This document shows positions 1 to 9,112 of a stretch of DNA of 64,000 nucleotides, in pieces. The stretch is taken from assembly GCA_045802605.1 (NCBI GenBank), contig JBJMQS010000027.1, forward strand, positions 1 through 64,000, given 5' to 3'. The notes below the pieces were generated by a model, which was not told the DNA's origin, did no database searches, and was given only the letters and a program-made list of their open reading frames with translations. How positions within the stretch are numbered: position 1 is the stretch's first letter; each line of letters starts with the position of its first letter. The stretch comes from JBJMQS01 sp045802605 (GTDB taxonomy: Bacteria > Planctomycetota > Planctomycetia > Gemmatales > Gemmataceae). A program made the position numbers and the translations under genes.

Positions 1-33
1 AGACCACCGGGCGCTTACGCAACCCGGCTCGCC
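1..33. repeat. REP-type direct repeat, left copy flanking the RAYT gene
   Basis: The first 33 bases match 630-662 with one mismatch (C versus T at base 24 of the repeat). The copy may begin left of the window edge. It contains the CCGGGCGCTTACGCAAC core that folds with an upstream GCGCCCGG arm at the right copy. Paired REP copies around a RAYT gene are the usual arrangement of such elements. Confidence 0.8.
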
Positions 34-47
34 GATACAAATTCAGT

Positions 48-596
48 ATGGACCGTCATTGGCTACTGACATCGACCTTTTACGGGACATGGTTGCCGGG
101 AGATGAAAGAGGATTCGTCGGAAGTGTCCGTGACAAGCGTCCTGATGATCCTTCGAGAATAATTCGTCTTGAGCATGACATACCGGGCACGCCGTACGAT
201 CAGGATTTCGTGGGGCTCAAGATTGCATCCACGGAACTCATGAAAGGACCGCCAATAATCCTCGACAATTCAAAAGCGCACGTTTTGTTATCGCAATTCC
301 TCGAGACGGCCGGCCACCGCCAGTGGACTTTGCTAGCAGTAGCGATCATGTGCAATCACTTTCATCTCGTGGTGGAGGTACCGGGTGATCCAAGTCCAAC
401 AAAAGTGCTCGGTGATTTTAAGGCTTGGGGCTCACGAGCATTTTCAAAAAATTTTGGAAGACCTTCATCAGAAACGTGGTGGACTTACGACGGCTCGAAG
501 CGCAAATTGAGTGACAAAGTCGCCATAACAGCGGCGATCATTTACGTACTTACCAAACAATACAATCCACTCGTGACTTGGTGTCCCACTCGATAA
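48..596 (+). CDS. REP-associated tyrosine transposase (RAYT, Y1/HUH family)
   Basis: This 182-residue single-strand transposase of the IS200/IS605-related Y1 superfamily is expected to cut and join REP-type hairpins in single-stranded DNA. The metal-binding HUH motif is visible as His104-Phe-His106 within CNHFHLVV. Tyr166 in the helix IIYVLTKQYNP is the probable nucleophile. The N-terminus (RHWLLTSTFYGTWLPGD) is like that of planctomycete RAYT proteins. Length is usual for the family and the ATG at 48 is the natural start. The gene lies between two near-identical 33-bp repeats, which supports the assignment and suggests a non-autonomous REP family served by this enzyme. The protein looks intact. 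Confidence 0.9.
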   Translation: MDRHWLLTSTFYGTWLPGDERGFVGSVRDKRPDDPSRIIRLEHDIPGTPYDQDFVGLKIASTELMKGPPIILDNSKAHVLLSQFLETAGHRQWTLLAVAIMCNHFHLVVEVPGDPSPTKVLGDFKAWGSRAFSKNFGRPSSETWWTYDGSKRKLSDKVAITAAIIYVLTKQYNPLVTWCPTR

Positions 597-610
597 GTGC
601 AGTTGGGTTC

Positions 611-646
611 TTAGCGCCCGGAGCTTCAAAGACCACCGGGCGCTTA
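611..646. repeat. REP-like hairpin
   Basis: The arm GCGCCCGG near 614-621 pairs with CCGGGCGC at 636-643, with about 14 bases between them. The right arm is part of the 33-bp repeat. A hairpin at the boundary is the expected substrate of a RAYT. It also sits immediately after the end of the convergent EamA gene and could act as its terminator. Confidence 0.6.
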
Positions 647-662
647 CGCAACCTGGCTCGCC
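630..662. repeat. REP-type direct repeat, right copy
   Basis: This is the second copy of the repeat at 1-33 (32 of 33 identical). Its minus strand supplies the last five codons and the stop codon of the EamA transporter (A-S-Q-V-A-stop), so the repeat overlaps a coding end. Confidence 0.8.
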
Positions 663-1525
663 TTCCTCGCGGGCCAGTACCGAATCGCGAGCGAACCAAT
701 CATTGCACCGCCGAAGAGCGTCCACTGCGTTGGCCTCTCGGTCGCCGGTGCGACAAGGAAGGCCCAGACAGGATTAAGTGCGGGTTCCAACAGAGTCAGT
801 AGGCCGGCTTCGAGAGCAGAGACATGGTGCAATGCTCGGGCCATGAGCCAGTACGGTAATCCAAATTGCAGACAACCAAACAAGGCGAGCCACACCAGTT
901 GTTTCACGGTTGGCAATGATTCAAACAGGATGACCGGCAACAGCACCAAAGCGCTTCCCATCAGATTGAGAACGGTGAGCCAATTCGCCGGTTGGTCCTT
1001 CAACAAACGCAGACAAATCAACACGGCCGCGTAAGCGACGCCGCTGGCGAGGGCCGCGGTAATGGCGAGCGCACGATCGCCGGCCCAGTTTCCCACCAAA
1101 ATCAAAGTGATGCCGCCGAGTCCACCGCCCAGAACAATCACACCGCGACGGTCGATGGACTCTTTGAATACGACGAGTCCAGCAAGCAAAAGCCAGGCAG
1201 GCGCCGTGTACTGCAAGAGAATGGCATTCGCGGCCGTGCCGTGAACCATCGCGGTCATGAACGAGATGTTCAGAAACGCAAAGCAAGCCATCATGATGCC
1301 GACGAGGGGACGCGGACGAAATGGTGTGCCGGGCAACGTCGGCACGAGAAACAGTCCAGCGAAAAGTGTGCGGTAGAAAGCGATCTGCCAAACGCTCAGG
1401 TGCGGTTCGTTCACACCGAGGGCCGTGGGCTCAGTCAGCGCTTTGGAGAAGAAGCCGCTGAGGCTCCAGAGGATGGCCGCAACCACGATCTGCAAACGGG
1501 CCCGGGCTTGTGCAGTCACGGGCAA
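644..1525 (-). CDS. EamA/DMT-family membrane transporter
   Basis: This is a 293-residue integral membrane protein with about ten hydrophobic helices arranged as two EamA repeats (roughly residues 10-145 and 150-285). Family members export or take up small metabolites such as amino acids; the substrate here cannot be told. Typical features are the early helix AILWSLSGFFSKAL and the second-repeat stretch ALEAGLLTLLEPALNPVW. The start is TTG at 1525 or GTG at 1519, 5-11 bases after the stop of the upstream kinase gene, which implies cotranscription. The last five residues are encoded inside a REP repeat, so the original C-terminus may have been replaced. Confidence 0.88.
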   Translation of the reverse strand: MPVTAQARARLQIVVAAILWSLSGFFSKALTEPTALGVNEPHLSVWQIAFYRTLFAGLFLVPTLPGTPFRPRPLVGIMMACFAFLNISFMTAMVHGTAANAILLQYTAPAWLLLAGLVVFKESIDRRGVIVLGGGLGGITLILVGNWAGDRALAITAALASGVAYAAVLICLRLLKDQPANWLTVLNLMGSALVLLPVILFESLPTVKQLVWLALFGCLQFGLPYWLMARALHHVSALEAGLLTLLEPALNPVWAFLVAPATERPTQWTLFGGAMIGSLAIRYWPARKASQVA

Positions 1526-1530
1526 TGCCG

Positions 1531-2952
1531 TTACGGGTTGGTGAGCGGTGATGTGATGCCATAAGGCGTGGCGGCGAGCGGAGGATGGCTGCCCTCAGGC
1601 CCCACCCACAGGCGTACCACCGTGGCGAGAGAAGCGGCGACGAGCAAGCCGATCCCGAATCCTGCCACCAGTAGAATCCGGCGACCCAAACGTGGTGCCG
1701 CCGGAGTCACATAGTTGAGCGGTGTATGTTCGCCGGAATGAACTTTCAGATTGCGAAACTCAGGATACTCGCGCAAAGGGCGGAAACGGTTGCGATTGAA
1801 GCGCGCCGCTTCGGTGCCTTCGGGCCAATAACTATTTCGCAAGCCATCGAGGACTTGCGGCGTCGAAGCGCGGCGCAAATAGTCTCGGCCATTGCCGTCA
1901 CGGAAACGCAAGCGCCAATGCGGCTCACCGCTAGGTAAGGGTGTCTGGTTTTTCTCCGGGAGGCGTAGATCGGGACTCGTGGCCGCGCCATCCGAAGCGG
2001 CATTGCGACGGCGGCCGGCGATGGTTCCAGCGCCCGTCTCGACGCCAACGCGGTCATGATTCACAAGTAACCGTGAACGCTCCAGATCCACGATTAATTC
2101 GCGGGCTGACCCGTAGCGCTTGCGCGGATCGAATGCCAACATGCGATTCAGAATCGCATCGAGTGCGGGAGGCACCTGTGGATTGAGGCGGCTCGCCGGA
2201 GCAAATCGGTCCGCCTGCTTGCGAGCGACTACCTCGGCATGATTCTCGCCAGGGAATGGCACAGAGCCCGTCAACAAGTGATAGAGCGTGGCCCCTAGCG
2301 AGAAGATGTCGCTGCGATCGTCTGCAAAGCTCGCGTTGCGGGCTTGCTCGTACGGCATGTACCAACTGGAACCGAACCCGGCGTGCTGCGCGGTCAGATC
2401 GTTCTCAGCATCGATCTGCTTGGCCAAACCGAAGTCAGCCAATTTGGCGATCCCCTGGCCCGACAGCAAGATGTTGTCGGGCTTCACGTCGCGGTGCACT
2501 AATTGATTCTGATGCAGGTGAGCGAGTGCCTGGGCGATATGGTACGCGACCAGCACAGCGTCCTCGACGCCGAGCTTGCCGTCGCGCTCGAGCAATTGCT
2601 GGCACGACGGGCCGTCAACGTACTCGAGTTCCATGAAGTGTCGGCCCGACGCCGCATCGCGACCGGCGCGGACGGTATGAACGATGTGCGGATGACAAAG
2701 GGCTTCGCCAATCCGCGCTTCCCGATAGAAGCGCTCGACGTAAACGCGATCGTTGGCGAGACTGTCCGCGAGCAGCTTGAGCGCGACTTGTTTGCGAGCT
2801 TGTGTGTTGAATGCAAGATAGACCGTACCCATGCCGCCCTGTCCGAGCGCACTCAGGACGTGGAAGCCTTCGAGGCTGGCGGTCGATTGGCCTTCCAGCA
2901 ACGAATCGGCTTCGGGGTCTAGCACGTTAGGAGTGGGCAATTGGGCATCCAT
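1531..2952 (-). CDS. Membrane-anchored serine/threonine protein kinase (Hanks/PknB type)
   Basis: This 473-residue protein has a complete kinase domain at about residues 30-290: glycine loop LGQGGMGTVY, Lys59 of VALK, HRD at 153-155 (VHRDVKPDN), DFG at 173-175, and a YEQ activation-segment end. A linker of about 130 residues follows, then one membrane helix at about 425-448 and a short C-terminal tail of about 25 residues. The catalytic domain is therefore cytoplasmic and almost nothing is extracellular, so no sensor domain is obvious. The start ATG at 2952 is well supported by the domain start. It is followed after 5 bases by the EamA gene. Target unknown. Confidence 0.92.
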   Translation of the reverse strand: MDAQLPTPNVLDPEADSLLEGQSTASLEGFHVLSALGQGGMGTVYLAFNTQARKQVALKLLADSLANDRVYVERFYREARIGEALCHPHIVHTVRAGRDAASGRHFMELEYVDGPSCQQLLERDGKLGVEDAVLVAYHIAQALAHLHQNQLVHRDVKPDNILLSGQGIAKLADFGLAKQIDAENDLTAQHAGFGSSWYMPYEQARNASFADDRSDIFSLGATLYHLLTGSVPFPGENHAEVVARKQADRFAPASRLNPQVPPALDAILNRMLAFDPRKRYGSARELIVDLERSRLLVNHDRVGVETGAGTIAGRRRNAASDGAATSPDLRLPEKNQTPLPSGEPHWRLRFRDGNGRDYLRRASTPQVLDGLRNSYWPEGTEAARFNRNRFRPLREYPEFRNLKVHSGEHTPLNYVTPAAPRLGRRILLVAGFGIGLLVAASLATVVRLWVGPEGSHPPLAATPYGITSPLTNP

Positions 2953-3127
2953 TGTGCCATCCTCGGCGATTGCTCGTTCATCCTAGATACGAGTCAGATT
3001 GAACCGCCGATGTTCAGTACGGTCCCGCAAATCGAGTAGTTCAGCGGTTCGGAATTATCCTACCAGTGCGATTTTCGAAACACAAGATCCGTAGGGATCA
3101 ATGTTTACAGATTTGTTGCGAAAAGGT

Positions 3128-4534
3128 TCATGAGAGAAATGTGATAGACACCGCTTTGATCGAGGTCTTCTGATAAAGCGCGGTCAATGCCGCCTCACAA
3201 TGCTCGACGACATTAGTCATGCCCCGCGCGACGCTTAGACCGACGTGGTGATGCCCGGCCGGCGGCAAAGAGATGTGCCCCTGCGCGTCCCATTGGAGCG
3301 GCATAGCCTCGCTTCGCACTAAGCAGGTCAGCCCGCGGGTCGAACACTCAGAAGCAGCGTTTGCCATCGATTTGTGCATCGAGGCCTCACAAGTTAGCGC
3401 CTCTTTGGGCCGCCCCGCCAGCTTGGCCAACTCGACGGCAACCTCTTCGACGCCTTGAGGAACTACCAGAAGCGATGCGCGATCCAGCACGAATGCGTCG
3501 CGCAAGTCGGCAGGACCGTGCCGGCGCAGAAAGCTTTGCTTAGCGCGGCCCGCCGCAAACGCCAGTCGCACCAGTCCACCCAAACGCTCCACGAACGAAT
3601 CAACGTGCTCCACCGGCGCAAGCTCTCGCCACAACGCGGTGAGGTTGATCCGGACAGTGGACAGGTTCGATGGGCAATCTGCTCCTATCGCGCGCCAAGG
3701 AGCTTTGCCGGGCCGATCAAAAACAATCGTGCCGCTAATTCGCAACGACAGCATTGCGCGGGCGCCCGCTATGTCCGAATCCCGGACGTGAAACAGCGGA
3801 CGAACGCGCTGGTCTTTGAGCATGGCCAGATGGACAAGCCATTCTGCCTGCGGATCTTTTTCCAATTCCGAAAAGTTTGCGTCTTCCGGAAAGAGCGTGG
3901 AAGGCGCGACGAATGGCGACTCCGGATCATCGAGTTCACCGAACAACCCGTGACCGGTCGAGAATGGGTCAAAGCGGGGCAAATGAACAAAGGCGTCGAG
4001 CCCGGACAGCTCTAGACAACCGCTGAGAGTTTGACACCAGGAGGCTGTATGCGGCAGGCGATAGAAAGGGTCGCCAAGATCGATTTCCACAAACCGGCTA
4101 AATCGCCTGTGCGCTTTGGCAATGGCTTTGACCAGGCCCGCCTCGGATACGTCGCCCCACCGCGCCAGGTCTAGCCGACCGCCGGCCATTTGCAGTGGAG
4201 ACTCGAGGTCAGTTAATTCGATCAATCCCAGTTCATGAGCGGCCGTGACGTTCGAAGGATACGCCGAAGGTGAAGCCGCAGGAGGCGGACTTGCCCAATT
4301 CTCCTGCACCGTCAGGGCCAAGCGTGGATGTCCTAATTCTCTGATGATCTTGGCAACAGACTCGGCAAGTTGGACCGCATCGGGGCTTTGAGAGTCGAAC
4401 TCTTTGCCGAGAAAATGCAGCACACTGTGGGTCAACTCGCCCGCAAGAAAGGGGTCATTGCTGCCAATGGCCCGGCCAGCATCATAGATTTGCTGCCGAA
4501 GTTGATCAGGGTCGATGGAAGCGGGGTGAGTCAT
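3128..4534 (-). CDS. Uncharacterised protein with ATP-cone-like N-terminus
   Basis: This is a 468-residue soluble protein that I do not recognise as a whole. Residues about 8-75 (LRQQIYDAGRAIGSNDPFLA onward to IIRELGHPRLALTV) resemble the ATP-cone, the small four-helix nucleotide-sensing domain of ribonucleotide reductases and NrdR. The rest contains no Cys pair, glycyl-radical motif or other signature that I can name. There is no signal peptide or membrane helix. It is transcribed divergently from moxR, with 80 bases between. An allosterically regulated enzyme is possible, but this is inference. Confidence 0.75.
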   Translation of the reverse strand: MTHPASIDPDQLRQQIYDAGRAIGSNDPFLAGELTHSVLHFLGKEFDSQSPDAVQLAESVAKIIRELGHPRLALTVQENWASPPPAASPSAYPSNVTAAHELGLIELTDLESPLQMAGGRLDLARWGDVSEAGLVKAIAKAHRRFSRFVEIDLGDPFYRLPHTASWCQTLSGCLELSGLDAFVHLPRFDPFSTGHGLFGELDDPESPFVAPSTLFPEDANFSELEKDPQAEWLVHLAMLKDQRVRPLFHVRDSDIAGARAMLSLRISGTIVFDRPGKAPWRAIGADCPSNLSTVRINLTALWRELAPVEHVDSFVERLGGLVRLAFAAGRAKQSFLRRHGPADLRDAFVLDRASLLVVPQGVEEVAVELAKLAGRPKEALTCEASMHKSMANAASECSTRGLTCLVRSEAMPLQWDAQGHISLPPAGHHHVGLSVARGMTNVVEHCEAALTALYQKTSIKAVSITFLS

Positions 4535-4614
4535 TGAATCCGCGCTCGATTACGATCATTGCAGCGGTAGGCTCTAGATTGCCCGCGTGCATGCCCATAA
4601 ATTGGTAAGACAGT

Positions 4615-5613
4615 ATGAACATTTCCAACAATGGCCAAACGGCAATGACGCCCGCTTCTCAGTCCGCCGATCGATTCGATCGCGCCACGGTCGCCGAATT
4701 GCTGCACCGACTCGAAGAGAATATCGCCAGCGTGGTCCTCGGCAAACCGGAAGTCATTCGGCTGGCGGTGGTCGCATTGTTGGCAGAAGGTCATTTGCTT
4801 TTGGAAGACATCCCGGGTGTCGGTAAGACGCTGTTGGCCAAGGCGTTGGCGGCCAGTCTGGGTTGCTCGTTCCATCGCATCCAGTGTACTCCCGATCTAT
4901 TGCCCAGCGATCTATTGGGCACCAGCATTTTTCATCAAACGACGCAGCAGTTTGTTTTCCAACCGGGTCCGCTGTTTGCGCAGGTCGTCCTCGCCGACGA
5001 AATTAATCGTGCTACGCCGCGGACACAGAGCGCGTTATTTGAAGCGATGAGCGAACGACAGGTCACAATCGACGGGCAAACTCGCGAACTGGGGCCGCCA
5101 TTCATGGTCTTGGCGACGCAAAACCCGTTCGAGTTTGAAGGCACCTATCCCTTGCCGGAAAGCCAGCTCGATCGCTTCCTGATGCGTTTGCCAATCGGCT
5201 ATCCGGCACGCACATCCGAGCTGGACATTCTCTTGCAACACCGGGCTGGCGAGCCAGTCGATCAATTGCAGCCCGTGCTCTCCGCAAAACAAGTGGTGTC
5301 ATTGCAGTTGCAAACGAGAGAGGTCCGCGTGGAGTCCTCGGTATCCGAATACGTTTTGGATATTTTGGAACGGACTCGAAGTCACGACCGCATTGCGCTC
5401 GGCGGGAGCACCCGGGCCGGCATCGCACTCTACCGCGCCGCCCAAGCGCACGCACTCATCGATGGCCGAGACTATGTGATCCCCGACGATGTCAAGACGT
5501 TGACGTCACCCGTGCTGGGTCACCGGCTCATTCTCAAAGGTATTTCGCCAGGCTCGGCCGCCGCCGGCGAAGTGGTGCGGGACATTCTCGATCGGCTTCC
5601 GATTCCTGTTTGA
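4615..5613 (+). CDS. moxR: MoxR-family AAA+ ATPase
   Basis: This 332-residue AAA_3 ATPase has Walker A PGVGKT at 67-72, Walker B VVLADEINR (Asp128, Glu129), sensor-1 Asn170 in ATQNPFEFEGTYPLPESQ, and a C-terminal AAA lid. MoxR proteins act as chaperones that assemble or activate partner proteins, often together with von Willebrand-type or DUF58 partners. It is the first gene of a closely spaced run moxR - DUF58 - transglutaminase, a conserved arrangement in many bacteria. The ATG at 4615 precedes a short variable region before the conserved part. Confidence 0.95.
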   Translation: MNISNNGQTAMTPASQSADRFDRATVAELLHRLEENIASVVLGKPEVIRLAVVALLAEGHLLLEDIPGVGKTLLAKALAASLGCSFHRIQCTPDLLPSDLLGTSIFHQTTQQFVFQPGPLFAQVVLADEINRATPRTQSALFEAMSERQVTIDGQTRELGPPFMVLATQNPFEFEGTYPLPESQLDRFLMRLPIGYPARTSELDILLQHRAGEPVDQLQPVLSAKQVVSLQLQTREVRVESSVSEYVLDILERTRSHDRIALGGSTRAGIALYRAAQAHALIDGRDYVIPDDVKTLTSPVLGHRLILKGISPGSAAAGEVVRDILDRLPIPV

Positions 5614-5625
5614 CCGAGGCCCCCA

Positions 5626-6720
5626 ATGCTTTTGCCTTGGCCGCGCGTGAGCATCTGGTTGACTGCACCAGGGCTGGGCTGGCTCGCCGTGGCATTCGGC
5701 GCGATGCTGGCGGGATTGGCCAAGAACATCAATTTGATTCTTTTGGTCTCGTACTTTCTTTTGGGCATTATGCTTTGGAATGCCATTTTGGCTCGTCGCA
5801 CCGTGCGAGGGCTGACAATTCGCCGCCGCGCCTCGCCGCTAGTATTTGCCGGCGAAGATGCCGCGTGCGAATACGAAATTGTGAATCGCTCATCACAAGC
5901 CGCTGTAGAAATCACAATTCAAGATCGGCCATTCGACCAAGACTGCTCGTGGCCAGTGGCAACGGTCGCGGCGCGCACGCAAATCGACGTCGCTCGACTT
6001 GCATCCGCGCGAAAGCGCGGCCGATATGAAGCACGGCTTCCGGCGATCGTTTGTGCAGCACCGTTCGGGTTGGTGAAGACGCGCATCCGCGGCGAACGGG
6101 GAACAACGGCGTGGGTATTCCCACGTCGTGGCACAATCGACCTGGATCGACTGCGATTGCGCCTCCCGGCAACAGGAGTTGGCCGGGAGAGGCGGCGCGC
6201 ATTGGTCCCCTTGCCTGCTGAAGAGACTGATATCCACGGGCTGCGTCCTTTTCGCACCGGCGACAGCCCTCGCTTGATTCATTGGAAGACGACGGCCCGC
6301 GTCGGGCAGCCGATGGTTCGTGAATTCGATCGGAATGCCGCGCCAGATCTCTTCGTGGCGATGGATACTGATTGGGTAAGAGCGGATCGGACAGGAAGTC
6401 GATTCGAGGCCGCGCTAGAGTTTCTTGCCACGCTTGCTTGGTTCTGGTCCGCGAAGACTGAAGGAACATTGACACTCTCTATCGCGCGCGGGGCCGAGAT
6501 GAAGGAGTTTAGGATTTCGAATCGGGCCGATTCCCATCGGTTTTTGCGGGCTTTGGCCGAGGCCGAACTGCCAACCCGAGAGCTACGCGGCGCGATTTCG
6601 TATGATGCAGTGTCCGAACGAACTCCGGTTGTTGTGATTGGCGACTCGCCGGTTTCGGGCCATCGGGGTTTGGCCGTTGACGTGACCAAGGCGACCGACT
6701 TTTATCGTCCACCGAGCTGA
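5626..6720 (+). CDS. DUF58 domain membrane protein
   Basis: The protein has 364 residues. Two hydrophobic helices occur at about residues 14-50. The conserved DUF58 block DIHGLRPFRTGDSPRLIHWK lies at 202-221, followed by the DMDT-like strand FVAMDTDW of the family's vWA-like fold. DUF58 proteins are usually encoded next to moxR and a TgpA-like transglutaminase, as here (12 bases after moxR, 7 bases before the next gene). The function is unknown but linked to envelope processes. The N-terminal MLLPWPRVSIWLTAPGLGWL leads straight into the first helix, which supports the ATG at 5626. Confidence 0.92.
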   Translation: MLLPWPRVSIWLTAPGLGWLAVAFGAMLAGLAKNINLILLVSYFLLGIMLWNAILARRTVRGLTIRRRASPLVFAGEDAACEYEIVNRSSQAAVEITIQDRPFDQDCSWPVATVAARTQIDVARLASARKRGRYEARLPAIVCAAPFGLVKTRIRGERGTTAWVFPRRGTIDLDRLRLRLPATGVGRERRRALVPLPAEETDIHGLRPFRTGDSPRLIHWKTTARVGQPMVREFDRNAAPDLFVAMDTDWVRADRTGSRFEAALEFLATLAWFWSAKTEGTLTLSIARGAEMKEFRISNRADSHRFLRALAEAELPTRELRGAISYDAVSERTPVVVIGDSPVSGHRGLAVDVTKATDFYRPPS

Positions 6721-6727
6721 GCGACGA

Positions 6728-9100
6728 ATGCACGATCGCAGGGCAATACGCTTTTTCCGCAGCTTCTACGCCAACTTGGCGATCGCCGGGGCGTGTTTGA
6801 TTTGCGGCGATTGGGCATTCCTGCCAGAGATGCCGCTAGTCGTTTTGATAACCGGTGTCCTATTCGTGACCGCCTATTGGCTTGAGGGACGCTGGGAAAT
6901 GCCAGCGACTTGGGCCAACCTGCTCGGACTTGGGATCTTTTTGCTCTTAGGTGGTTGGGTGCTCTATCAGGTCTATCGACCCTGGCCCTCGCCCATCGAC
7001 AATTTACCGTGGCCGACGTCCCTACTGCCTTATCTCGGCCCGCCGGTGCTGATTCTCATCGCTGCTAAGTTGCTGCGACCGAAGCATCTCGGCGACTATT
7101 GGGGCCTGTTGGGAATTGGCATCATCGCGGTGGCGCTGGCATGTTCATTGGTCGGTGAAGCGTTTTTCGGTTTGTTCCTTCTCGCCTATTCCATTTCGCT
7201 CATCATCGCGCTCGAACGATTGCAACAGATGTATTGGCCAGCGGAAATTACCAATCGCCGCGGTGTGTTCTCGGGACAAAGGGCGCTGACATGGACGACG
7301 CTGATCGCGCTGGTCGCGGTCGGGGCGTTCTTATTGACGCCTCGGCTGTCGGATGCGCAATGGGAGATCGGGCAGATCGGCGGCAAGCTGCAAACGGGCT
7401 TGCCCGACCGCGGCAACGCCATCGATTTGAACCTGGGCGGCTCCATCTCAGTTAACCGCGAGGTCGCGTTTGAAGTGCGCGCTTTGGACGAACAAAAACG
7501 GCCGAAGCTCGACATCGCGCCATTTCAACGTTGGCGAGCGGCCACATTTAGTTCGTACACCAATGGCCGGTGGGGCAACTATGTATTTCCGCCGCGCGGA
7601 GACAACGCGCGCTTCGGAAAGACAATGGAGCGCGGTAATAAGCGACCGACGGCACCCGCGACGCCGCCGAAGCAACTTCCCGACCTAGGCCCGCACGAGT
7701 TCTTCGTGACATTCAAAATTCCGACCAAGCCCAACCAGAATATTATCCTCGCTGATCCCGTCTGGCGGGGCGTTCCATTCCCCGGTGACGAAGGTCAGTT
7801 GCCCTTGGCTCTGGTTTTTTCGGGCGGACAACTCTGGCCAGGCATCGGCGTTGCGCCAACCCTAAATGTGAATCTCCCATGGGCTCCCATCGCTTCCATC
7901 GCAGACAATGGATCGATGTTTCCTTGGGCCATGACGCCGGATGGCGACATTTATTCTGCTCCGTTGCCCGCCAACCAGAAGCACCCGCGCATCCAACAAG
8001 TCGTTGCACCGAACCGCATTGCCGACATATCTCCAGTTCTGAACATACACCCGCTTTTGCTGGAGTATCTCAAAGCATCATCGGACTTGCCTGGTCTCAA
8101 AAATTACACGGCGGCAATAGTCACCCGAATGATCAAGTCGGGAACTCTCGACTGGGACGGCAATCCCGCGCAAGATCCACTGCCGGAGAGATATCACGAG
8201 AAAGTCGCCCGAGCGCTGTGCCGGCATTTGTCGATGTCGCAGACCTTCCAGTACTCACTAAACCTGACCCGAAAAGATAAGACAATTGACCCTGTCGAAG
8301 ATTTTGTTCTGAACGTTCGGGCCGGACATTGCAACCGCTTTTCCAGCGCGCTGGCGTTGATGCTCCGGTGCCAGGGAATTCCTTCGCGCGTGGTCATGGG
8401 TTTCTGCGGGGCCGAACATGTCGGTGATGGCGTCTACGTCGTGCGGCAAAGCGACGCCCACAGTTGGGTAGAAGCCCCGATTCGCCGCATCGAAAATGGT
8501 CATGAGACCTGGAACTGGCTGACCTTGGACCCCACGCCGGAATCGGAGCGAACGGCCCAACTCGAAAGTAGTCAGTTCGGACGGTGGATCGATGACGTGC
8601 AGCGCGGCACGTCCGATCTCTTCAAGAGCTTCGTCATCGAGTACAACACCGACCGTCAGCAGTCAGCGGCACAGTTTTTCGGATCACTCAATCCCATGGA
8701 GTGGATTGCCAAAATTCCGACCGAGGATTGGCCCGGCACAATCCTGTGTCTCATCGTCCTGGTATTCATGTTTCTTGTCGCCTCCGTAGCAATTCGTCGG
8801 CCCGCGAGAGCGAAAACCGGCGAAACGCGGTTTCATCGCTTCCTGGCGCTCGCTCGCCAGCGGCGTCTAGTGTCGCGGCGAACTTCCTTGACCCCGCGCG
8901 AGGCGATTCAGGAATTTACCGCGGCGATGAACGGACGAGAGCAGGCTCCAAAACTTGTTTTGGCGGCCCGGCGATTGGCGGATGATTATTGTGCGGTGCG
9001 GTTCGGCGGCCAGCAGGCGGTGAATGGCGATAGCGACTTCCGCACGCTCATGGCCGCACTGCGGAATGAGCCGCGACGCCCCGTGGCTGTTCACAGTTAG
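6728..9100 (+). CDS. TgpA-like transglutaminase with N-terminal membrane domain
   Basis: This 790-residue protein starts with several membrane helices (DUF3488-like, about residues 10-200). A long extracytoplasmic region follows, with a transglutaminase-like core carrying the triad Cys535 (GHCNRFSSALALMLR), His578 (SDAHSWVEA) and Asp601 (LTLDPTPESE). A further membrane helix lies near residues 670-690 and a cytoplasmic DUF4129-like tail follows. In Pseudomonas TgpA the same architecture is an essential periplasmic transglutaminase. Context with moxR and DUF58 supports the same role. It may cross-link or trim envelope proteins; the substrate is unknown. Confidence 0.92.
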   Translation: MHDRRAIRFFRSFYANLAIAGACLICGDWAFLPEMPLVVLITGVLFVTAYWLEGRWEMPATWANLLGLGIFLLLGGWVLYQVYRPWPSPIDNLPWPTSLLPYLGPPVLILIAAKLLRPKHLGDYWGLLGIGIIAVALACSLVGEAFFGLFLLAYSISLIIALERLQQMYWPAEITNRRGVFSGQRALTWTTLIALVAVGAFLLTPRLSDAQWEIGQIGGKLQTGLPDRGNAIDLNLGGSISVNREVAFEVRALDEQKRPKLDIAPFQRWRAATFSSYTNGRWGNYVFPPRGDNARFGKTMERGNKRPTAPATPPKQLPDLGPHEFFVTFKIPTKPNQNIILADPVWRGVPFPGDEGQLPLALVFSGGQLWPGIGVAPTLNVNLPWAPIASIADNGSMFPWAMTPDGDIYSAPLPANQKHPRIQQVVAPNRIADISPVLNIHPLLLEYLKASSDLPGLKNYTAAIVTRMIKSGTLDWDGNPAQDPLPERYHEKVARALCRHLSMSQTFQYSLNLTRKDKTIDPVEDFVLNVRAGHCNRFSSALALMLRCQGIPSRVVMGFCGAEHVGDGVYVVRQSDAHSWVEAPIRRIENGHETWNWLTLDPTPESERTAQLESSQFGRWIDDVQRGTSDLFKSFVIEYNTDRQQSAAQFFGSLNPMEWIAKIPTEDWPGTILCLIVLVFMFLVASVAIRRPARAKTGETRFHRFLALARQRRLVSRRTSLTPREAIQEFTAAMNGREQAPKLVLAARRLADDYCAVRFGGQQAVNGDSDFRTLMAALRNEPRRPVAVHS

Positions 9101-9112
9101 GAAACTTCGATC

